Program-made: the position numbers and the translations under genes
Shown: piece by piece, positions 58,040 to 64,000 of the stretch
How the letters are laid out: every line of letters begins with the position of its first letter
Numbering within the stretch: the first letter of the stretch is position 1
NCBI RefSeq assembly: GCF_020149935.1
Contig: NZ_CP083757.1
Coordinates: 1,860,001 to 1,924,000, forward strand
Direction: 5' to 3'
DNA: 64,000 bases
Origin: Marinilongibacter aquaticus
GTDB taxonomy: Bacteria > Bacteroidota > Bacteroidia > Cytophagales > Spirosomataceae
Notes under the pieces: generated by a model
Databases searched by the model: none
What the model saw: the letters and a program-made list of their open reading frames with translations, nothing else
What the model was told of the DNA's origin: nothing

Positions 58040-60439
58040 TTATTCTGCTCCTTGTGTAGAGGCCGGCATCGATTCTCGGGCTTCTTGCATAGGATTCAAA
58101 TTCTGGTTTCCACCACCCGCTTTAAACAACTGAAAACGAGTAGGCTTTTCAGGCTCGCGAGGAAAAGCATTGTTCGCAGTATCGATATCCGCAATTTCGT
58201 AGAAAGGATCGAGCACAAATTTTTTCACCCTCTTTTTGGTCGGAATTGTCTTAGTGATTTCGACGTCGTCTTTACGCCAAATCTCCGCCGGAAAACGCAC
58301 TACTTCACTTGTACCGTCTTCAAACTCCATTTTCACGATCACGGGCATCACCAAACCGCCTTTGTTTTTGATTTTCAAGGCATAATAATTCATTCCGTTT
58401 TCCAGAAGCTTGCGGTCTTCTTCGCTCAACGAATTCACGTATTTGTCGTAAGCCGCCTTATCACGCGGAGTTACAGCAAATTGATCATAAGTTGAATAGA
58501 AATCTCTCATTTTGGGGTCGGCTTCTTCAACCGTTTCCGCGATATCCTTTTCATTACGGATCACCGCCAAAGTTTGTCTGCGTTTCTCAAACTCTTCTCT
58601 GGCCTCCGCCTTATCGATTTCAGGGTTTTGCGTATCCAAAGCAAACCATTCTACCTCGGCCAAGTCTTGGTCTACAGGTTTTGTGGTGTAGAACCACCCT
58701 CTCCAAAACCAATCCAAATCTACTCCACTGGCATCTTCCATCGTTCTGAAGAAATCTGCAGGTTTGGGATGTTTGAAGGCCCAACGCTTGGCATATTCTT
58801 TGAATGCATAATCGAACAACTCACGACCCATCACCGTTTCTCTCAAAATATTCAAAGCCGTAGCGGGCTTTCCGTAGGCATTGTTTCCAAACTGAATAAT
58901 GTTTTCAGAATTGGTCATAATAGGCTGCATCAAAGATGGATCCGAACGCATGTAAGACACAATATTTTGAGGCTCGCCACGGCGAGAAGGGAAATCTCTG
59001 TCCCATTCTTGCTCAGAGATGTACTGGCAAAAAGAGTTCAGTCCTTCATCCATCCAAGTCCATTGTCTTTCATCAGAATTCACGATCATAGGGAAGAAAT
59101 TGTGTCCCACTTCGTGAATAATCACACCGATCATTCCCGCTTTTGTGCCTTGGCTATAGGTACCATCCGGCTCAGGACGACCGCCATTGAAACTGATCAT
59201 GGGATATTCCATTCCACCGTGAGCTGTGGCATGGCAGCTTATGGCCACCGGATATGGGTATTTTATTGTTTGCTTACCGTAGGTTTTCAAGGTATGCTCA
59301 ACCACACGGGTGCTGTATTGACCCCAAAGTGGATTTCCCTCCTTGGAATATACCGACATACTCCAAATCTTGTTTCCATCGCCATACACATCGGTCTGCA
59401 TTGCATCCCAAATGAATCTTCGCGACGAAGCAAAAGCAAAGTCACGTACATTTTCAGCTTTGTAAATCCAAGTTTGCTTTTTATCCGATTTGGTTTTCAA
59501 TTTCGCTTCAGCCTCTTCTTGGCTTACAATCAAAACGGGCTCTTTCGACTTCGAAGCCTCGTTCATTCGCTTCATTTCTTTTTTGCTCAACACCTTATCC
59601 CAGTTCTGGCACTCGCCAGTTGCCACCACTACGTGATCATCGGGTACGGTGATTTCGACTTCGTAATCTCCAAAAACCAAGGCAAACTCACCACTTCCGA
59701 TAAACTGCTTGTTCTGCCAGCCGTTCACATCGTCGTACACACACATTCTGGGGAACCAATGGGCTATGAAATAATTGTAGTTGTCGTCTTCTTCGAAATA
59801 TTCATAACCCGAACGGCCGTAATAATCGGCTACATTATAACTCCATGAAATCTCAAAAGAAGTTGTTTCGCCAGTTTTCAAAGGTTTCGGCAAGTCGAGA
59901 CGCATCATCGTACCGTTTACCGTATGACGAATTTCTTTACCCGACAGGTCTTTCACGTAATCGATCTTATAGCCCTGCTCACGCGAATCGTCCACATCAC
60001 CAAACACAGAATTGGCCGATTGCAGCCCGTTCAACTGCCGCGAACTCATTCGCTCACGAATACCTCCGGTTTTCGAAAGGGCATTGATCGAGTTGTCTTT
60101 GAACATATTCATATCCAACTGTACCCAAAGGTAGCTCAATGGATCAGGCGAATTGTTGAAATACTTGACTTCTTCCCAACCGACAATCCTTTGCTTTTCG
60201 TCATCCAGCTCTACCTTGATTTTATAATCGGCCTTTTGCTGGAAATAATCTCTTCCTGGCGACCCTGAGCCTGTACGGTACGTATTTGGAGTGGGCAATT
60301 CAGAATCCAATTGTTCAAAATCCCGATTGCTCTGAATCTGAGCCCAAGTTAAATTGGCACAGAACAGATTTAAGGCTGAAAAAAGCAAGAAAGCAAAAAG
60401 CTGCTTTTCATGTCCTTTTGAGCGAAACATCGTATACAT
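58040..60439 (-). CDS. Secreted M1-family metallopeptidase
   Basis: 799 residues. Signal peptide ends near NLTWAQ; ATG 60430 is an alternative start. Zinc motif HEVGHNFFP near residue 440 followed by exactly 18 residues and Glu in WTWMDEGL gives HEXXH-x18-E of M1 gluzincins. Aminopeptidase-type N-terminal beta domain lies before it (YKIKVELDDEKQRIVGWEEV). The GAMEN-type exopeptidase loop appears as HGGMEYPMISF. Predicted periplasmic or outer-membrane aminopeptidase. A TAnnTTTG box is 24 bases upstream. Confidence 0.92.
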   Translation of the reverse strand: MYTMFRSKGHEKQLFAFLLFSALNLFCANLTWAQIQSNRDFEQLDSELPTPNTYRTGSGSPGRDYFQQKADYKIKVELDDEKQRIVGWEEVKYFNNSPDPLSYLWVQLDMNMFKDNSINALSKTGGIRERMSSRQLNGLQSANSVFGDVDDSREQGYKIDYVKDLSGKEIRHTVNGTMMRLDLPKPLKTGETTSFEISWSYNVADYYGRSGYEYFEEDDNYNYFIAHWFPRMCVYDDVNGWQNKQFIGSGEFALVFGDYEVEITVPDDHVVVATGECQNWDKVLSKKEMKRMNEASKSKEPVLIVSQEEAEAKLKTKSDKKQTWIYKAENVRDFAFASSRRFIWDAMQTDVYGDGNKIWSMSVYSKEGNPLWGQYSTRVVEHTLKTYGKQTIKYPYPVAISCHATAHGGMEYPMISFNGGRPEPDGTYSQGTKAGMIGVIIHEVGHNFFPMIVNSDERQWTWMDEGLNSFCQYISEQEWDRDFPSRRGEPQNIVSYMRSDPSLMQPIMTNSENIIQFGNNAYGKPATALNILRETVMGRELFDYAFKEYAKRWAFKHPKPADFFRTMEDASGVDLDWFWRGWFYTTKPVDQDLAEVEWFALDTQNPEIDKAEAREEFEKRRQTLAVIRNEKDIAETVEEADPKMRDFYSTYDQFAVTPRDKAAYDKYVNSLSEEDRKLLENGMNYYALKIKNKGGLVMPVIVKMEFEDGTSEVVRFPAEIWRKDDVEITKTIPTKKRVKKFVLDPFYEIADIDTANNAFPREPEKPTRFQLFKAGGGNQNLNPMQEARESMPASTQGAE

Positions 60440-60462
60440 AGTTTATTGATTTAGATAATCGT

Positions 60463-60470
60463 CAAATATA
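60463..60470 (-). promoter_or_regulatory. Candidate -7 box for the M1 peptidase gene
   Basis: Minus strand TATATTTG matches TAnnTTTG, 24 bases before the ATG at 60439. Confidence 0.45.
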
Positions 60471-60510
60471 ACCTAAACCTTTTTTAGGTCGAAATTAAAA
60501 AAAATAAAAA

Positions 60511-60536
60511 ACGGCCATTTCTTTCGAAATGGCCGT
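60511..60536 (-). terminator. Terminator after the fibre-like gene
   Basis: ACGGCCATTTC (60511-60521) pairs with GAAATGGCCGT (60526-60536) over a four-base loop; the A-rich run before it is a T-run on the minus strand. Confidence 0.88.
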
Positions 60537-60564
60537 CGATCCCAATCTGGTTCTAATCAATACC

Positions 60565-62451
60565 TTAGTTTGATTTGGCGTTCAACTGAGTTTCCAAACT
60601 TTCTATCCGTTTGTTCGAAGCCTCAAGTTTTTTGTTCAAATCAATAATATAAAGTGTCAATTCTTCAATTTTTTCCATTTGCTTGGCCGACATTTCTGCC
60701 AAATCCAGCCCGCCTTCACTTATTTCCTCAGCAGAAGGCACATTCGGCAAGTGCGAATTCTCGTTCACGAAATCTTCCACTTGGTTCAAAGGCATCAAAG
60801 GGTATTTCTTATCAAACACGTAATCGGCCCATTTTGCAGAATTGGCCACGGCCACCCGCACCCTTTCGGCCAAAATACCGTGACGCACATACAGCGAAAA
60901 ACCACTCGGCAAGCTCTCGATACCCTGTCCAATCACTACTTTTTCTTCGCCAGGTGTACTGATCGTACCATTCGCATTGGCCCATACGCTGGAAACCGTT
61001 CCGCCGCCACCTGTGCCGCCATCCGAATTTTTGGTAAGGATCACGTGCCCTGTTTCATCCAAAGAAAGGGCCAAGCCATTTGAGGGGAACGGATTTTCGT
61101 AATTGCTATTCAACTCTGTGAAAACAACTCCACCCCAACCTACATTTACGCCGTGGGCCGTAATTCGTTTTTCCGTGAAAATATCATAAGACGCACTGGG
61201 CGACAAATATCCCCCATCGTTGATCTTCCAATAACTGGCTGCGGGCTCTCCGGTTGAAGGCGTTGAAGGCTCACTAGGACTTACAGGCGGAGTAAGCATA
61301 ACCACATTCCCCGAATTGTCCAATCCCAAATATTTCCCTGCATTTTCTTTAAATGTGCTCAATTGCAAGCCTTTGCCAATAATCACCGTGCCATCGTTGG
61401 CATTTATTATATTGTTGCCCGTTTCTTTCCAAAGTGCATTGACAATAACCGGCGGGGCATCTTGCCCTTTCTCGTCGGGAACAAGAATCACCTCCCCTTT
61501 ACTGTCTACCGAAAGCACATATCCGCTGGTTGCAGATGCCGTACTGGTATTGGTAAGGCCAGCCAATCGCAGACCACTTTTACCACTTACGCCACTGTTC
61601 ACTGTTAGAGCATGCGTCAATTCTTTCGAATTTATGCCCAATTTCCCATTGGCCAAATCACCGTAAATAAGTGGTGACTTGCGATAATTATTCGAAATCA
61701 CGAGGCGATCGCTTCCCGTTTCATCATAACCCGATTCAAAACCTAAAAATATATTGCGAGAACCTGTAGCCTTATAGCCCGACAAAGAGCCTAAAGACAC
61801 GTTCTTTTCTCCAGATTCATTCACGGCCAAGGCACCTGTACCGATCCCCACATTGTGTCCTCCGGTCAAATTTCCGAATTGCGATTGAAAACCAATGGCA
61901 ATGTTATTTCCGCTCGTATTTCCTTTCTGAAAGGCGAATGCTCCAATGGCCACAGAATTGTAGGCTTCCGAAAGCATACCCGTTTTATACCCTAAAAAAG
62001 AGTTTCCGCTGTGTACATCAATCAAGCCCGACTGGAAATTGTTGGCCTTAATTACAATGGATGTTTCATCGGTTGTTCCCAAAAAATGACTGGCGTCGTC
62101 CAAACCGCCATTTCCTGCGGTATTCCAAGTTTCGTTTCCGGCAGTGACCAAACTGGCCTCTGTTTCCGAGAGCGGAGCCCAACCCTGCTCGCCATATACG
62201 TACACAGAAGATTCGGGGCTGGTTTGGTAAACCATCAAACCTTTTGCTGGATTTTCAATTTGCAGCCTCTCAGATTCCGACATTCTCGGCAACAAAAAAC
62301 CTTTTGTTTTGGAACTCACATCAAGAATGGAAGAAGGATCAGGATTTACCGTTCCGATTCCTACATTTTCTTGAGCAAGTACACCGAAAGACAGAAAACT
62401 GAATAGCAAAATGGGCAAGACTTTTGTCGATGTAAAGCACGTTTTTTTCAT
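60565..62451 (-). CDS. Secreted fibre-like protein with C-terminal coiled coil
   Basis: 628 residues, signal peptide ending near GVLAQ. The N-terminus reads NVGIGTVNPDPSSILDVSSK and GFLLPRMSESERLQIENPAKGLMVYQTSPE (in parts), the start typical of Bacteroidota tail-fibre-like and adhesin-like surface proteins. The middle has repeated Gly/Asn-rich beta units (VSLGSLSGYKATGSRNIFLGFES, in parts; NNIAIGFQSQFGN) like head-domain repeats. The C-terminus WADYVFDKKYPLMPL, HLPNVPSAEEISEG and a Lys/Glu-rich coiled coil end resembles trimeric fibre tips. Surface or environmental contact role is inferred. Confidence 0.75.
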   Translation of the reverse strand: MKKTCFTSTKVLPILLFSFLSFGVLAQENVGIGTVNPDPSSILDVSSKTKGFLLPRMSESERLQIENPAKGLMVYQTSPESSVYVYGEQGWAPLSETEASLVTAGNETWNTAGNGGLDDASHFLGTTDETSIVIKANNFQSGLIDVHSGNSFLGYKTGMLSEAYNSVAIGAFAFQKGNTSGNNIAIGFQSQFGNLTGGHNVGIGTGALAVNESGEKNVSLGSLSGYKATGSRNIFLGFESGYDETGSDRLVISNNYRKSPLIYGDLANGKLGINSKELTHALTVNSGVSGKSGLRLAGLTNTSTASATSGYVLSVDSKGEVILVPDEKGQDAPPVIVNALWKETGNNIINANDGTVIIGKGLQLSTFKENAGKYLGLDNSGNVVMLTPPVSPSEPSTPSTGEPAASYWKINDGGYLSPSASYDIFTEKRITAHGVNVGWGGVVFTELNSNYENPFPSNGLALSLDETGHVILTKNSDGGTGGGGTVSSVWANANGTISTPGEEKVVIGQGIESLPSGFSLYVRHGILAERVRVAVANSAKWADYVFDKKYPLMPLNQVEDFVNENSHLPNVPSAEEISEGGLDLAEMSAKQMEKIEELTLYIIDLNKKLEASNKRIESLETQLNAKSN

Positions 62452-62789
62452 ATCACTTTAATGTTTATACGCTGCTCACAAGGGGCTAGCGTGGCAAGCA
62501 CGTTGACAAATACAATTGTTCAGATTATTAGGAAGAAAGCTTTATTGTGCGATTATACGAAATATTTTCCTTCAAATTCAAATCATTCGGATTTTTATTG
62601 AAATATTTTACTTTGTCCTAACAGCAAAAAATCATGCATTTTCTATGAATAGTATAATTTTATATACTTAAAATCCATGATTATGTACATTTAATTTTGC
62701 TCCCTTTCGGCCCAGATCATTTTTTCCTTTGGCGTAAATCCTGAAAACTCTTTACTTTTGCCAGCGTCATTAAACATGATTTAAGACAA
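62452..62789. other. AT-rich intergenic region before pfkA
   Basis: 338 bases between two divergent genes. The stretch 62520-62700 is very AT-rich. It contains the pfkA -7 box at 62753-62760 with TTTG at 62728-62731. No terminator, RNA gene or repeat recognised. Confidence 0.6.
62753..62760 (+). promoter_or_regulatory. Candidate promoter for pfkA
   Basis: TACTTTTG matches TAnnTTTG; TTTG at 62728-62731 is 21 bases upstream. Start codon at 62790. Confidence 0.55.
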
Positions 62790-63764
62790 ATGAAAAAAGT
62801 CGCTGTTTTTACATCAGGTGGAGATGCCCCTGGAATGAATGCCTGTATACGTGCTGTGGTTCGGGGTGGAATCTATCATGGAATGGAAATGTATGGGATT
62901 CGACGCGGGTATAGTGGAATGATCGCTGGAGATATATTTCCGCTGGATTCTCGCTCTGTAAGCAATATAGTACAAAGAGGAGGAACAATATTGAAATCGG
63001 CCAGAAGCCGCGAGTTTATGACTCCTGAAGGTCGAAAAAGAGCATATGAAAATCTTATGTCGCAAGGCATAGAAGGCTTAATAGCTATTGGAGGCAACGG
63101 AACCTTCACCGGAGCCGAGGTATTTTACAATGAGTACGAGATACCTACGGTGGGCTGCCCGGGCACAATCGACAATGATCTTTACGGTACAGACTATACT
63201 ATCGGTTTCGATACCGCGGTAAATACCTCTCTGGAGGCAATCGATAAAATTCGTGACACTGCAGATTCGCACGATCGCGTATTCTTTATCGAAGTAATGG
63301 GCCGTGATTCAGGCTATATTGCGATCCAATCTGGAATTGGTGGCGGTGCAGAAATCGTAATGGTTCCTGAAACGCATACGCCTTTGAAAAAAGTTGTTTC
63401 TGCATTGAAAGATGGCTGGAGCCGTTCGAAATCTTCATCAATTGTGGTCGTAGCCGAAGGAGATGATGAAGGACATGCCCCCGAGATTGCCGAGAAGATC
63501 AAAAACAAAGTAGGAGATAAGCTGGATATTCGTGTCACTACTTTGGGGCATATTCAGCGTGGCGGTATTCCTACAGCTTACGACAGAATTCTTGCCAGCC
63601 GACTTGGACTGGGTGCAATTGAAGGTTTGATCGATGGACAAAAAAATGTGATGGCCGGTATTGTGAACAACAATCTGGTATTTACGCCTTTCATCGATAC
63701 CATTAAAAAGCCGAAGCCAATCCACGAAGATTTACTTCGTATGGTGCACATTCTTAGCATTTAA
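62790..63764 (+). CDS. pfkA: ATP-dependent 6-phosphofructokinase
   Basis: 324 residues. TSGGDAPGMNACIRAVV at residues 8-24, PGTIDNDLYGTDYTIGFDTA near 124-143 with catalytic Asp128, FIEVMGRDSGYIA and the LGHIQRGGIPTAYDR substrate region. The glycolytic key enzyme. Gly after PG (not Lys) marks the ATP-dependent rather than PPi type. The box GGNGT at 101-105 has Asn103 where E. coli PfkA has Asp103 (GGDGS), a Mg-contacting residue; this may be a Bacteroidota variant. A standard TAnnTTTG promoter precedes it. Confidence 0.95.
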   Translation: MKKVAVFTSGGDAPGMNACIRAVVRGGIYHGMEMYGIRRGYSGMIAGDIFPLDSRSVSNIVQRGGTILKSARSREFMTPEGRKRAYENLMSQGIEGLIAIGGNGTFTGAEVFYNEYEIPTVGCPGTIDNDLYGTDYTIGFDTAVNTSLEAIDKIRDTADSHDRVFFIEVMGRDSGYIAIQSGIGGGAEIVMVPETHTPLKKVVSALKDGWSRSKSSSIVVVAEGDDEGHAPEIAEKIKNKVGDKLDIRVTTLGHIQRGGIPTAYDRILASRLGLGAIEGLIDGQKNVMAGIVNNNLVFTPFIDTIKKPKPIHEDLLRMVHILSI

Positions 63765-64000
63765 ATGTAGCCCACCACGCTGTAGATTAAAAATCCCCAG
63801 ATTTCCTTGCTCAGAAGCCTTGTAGAATAAAAGCTCTTGGCTGTGGGCAAGAAATCTACGATATCGTTTGTACCCTGATAAGTCAGGAAATTGGAACTGA
63901 AATCGACGACAGAAAGCTCTTGTTTCTCGAAACAGGCCAAGGCCCTACGCATGTGGTAAGCCGAAGTGATCAACAGCATTTTGCCTTGTTGCCCCCTCGA
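63761..64000 (-). CDS. YdcF/SanA-like DUF218 protein, C-terminal part (partial)
   Basis: Only about 79 codons are inside the window; the 5' part lies beyond the right edge. The visible MLLITSAYHMRRALACFEK is the core DUF218 motif (LLVTSxYHxxRAL) of the ElyC/SanA/YdcF family of membrane-linked proteins linked to cell-envelope integrity. The C-terminus ends WGFLIYSVVGYI, a hydrophobic tail. The stop overlaps pfkA's stop by four bases (convergent). Confidence 0.82.
   Translation of the reverse strand, partial: SRGQQGKMLLITSAYHMRRALACFEKQELSVVDFSSNFLTYQGTNDIVDFLPTAKSFYSTRLLSKEIWGFLIYSVVGYI

Noticed and set aside
58574-59848. 424-codon plus-strand frame opposite the M1 peptidase
   Set aside because: Antisense to a gene with HEXXH-x18-E; the translation is His/Ser/Arg rich without motifs.

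Overview
The window is a gene-dense chromosomal segment from a member of the Bacteroidota, most likely the order Cytophagales; I cannot name a genus. Supporting signs are -7 boxes of the Bacteroidota type TAnnTTTG upstream of several genes, almost no Shine-Dalgarno sequences, and protein families typical of the phylum: a PorV/PorQ-like outer-membrane protein, the short AMP nucleosidase, DUF4180, an S8 protease with a long insertion, a free-standing HsdR-N domain protein, a GlmU-like nucleotidyltransferase, and a secreted M1 peptidase. No rRNA, tRNA, CRISPR array, prophage or intact insertion sequence was recognised.

Layout. 1-13 kb: the 3' end of glyA, then tatC, an RhlE-type helicase, a secreted six-hairpin glycosidase, an HsdR-N protein divergent from AMP nucleosidase, a kelch protein, a large SNF2 ATPase followed by a SET-domain protein, a Tat-exported sugar isomerase-like protein, and a TIGR00266 protein coupled to a 68-residue acidic/basic protein. 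13-25 kb: DUF4180 and gltX, two overlapping SDR genes, a methyltransferase, a pentapeptide protein, an rRNA m5C methyltransferase overlapping a short MscS-like gene, a thioredoxin-fold protein, an orphan Vsr nuclease, a GMC oxidoreductase with its small Tat subunit, and holB overlapping a GlmU-like gene. 25-36 kb: a subtilase, a DUF937/OmpA-like protein, a roughly 600-bp gene-poor gap with a strong palindromic repeat, the ade-argB-argE-like run, and recQ. 36-46 kb: kdsD, nadB, a HupE-like protein, then a signalling block: rpoN, an NtrC-type regulator, a soluble histidine kinase and a REC-PAS-kinase on the minus strand, followed by a CHASE3 kinase and its receiver on the plus strand. 46-54 kb: a membrane coiled-coil protein, an esterase, parA-parB-dnaB, a second ParA, two unknown small proteins and tdk. 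54-64 kb: an unknown cytoplasmic protein, a PorV-like protein overlapping a helix-hairpin-helix outer-membrane protein, an M1 peptidase, a fibre-like secreted protein, pfkA and the 3' part of a YdcF-like gene.

How the genes work together. TatC could export the isomerase-like protein and the GMC/small-subunit pair that lie in the same window. The sigma-54 gene sits in one translationally coupled run with a sigma-54 activator and two kinases, which suggests a self-contained sensory circuit. parA, parB and dnaB form a replication/segregation run preceded by two DnaA-box-like sequences. The arginine genes follow adenine deaminase. Most of the window is housekeeping. The least explained parts are the SNF2-SET pair, the Tyr-less SDR coupled to a normal SDR, the cysteine cluster in the GMC enzyme, the second ParA, the palindromic repeat near 29.45 kb, and several conserved-looking proteins of unknown function.
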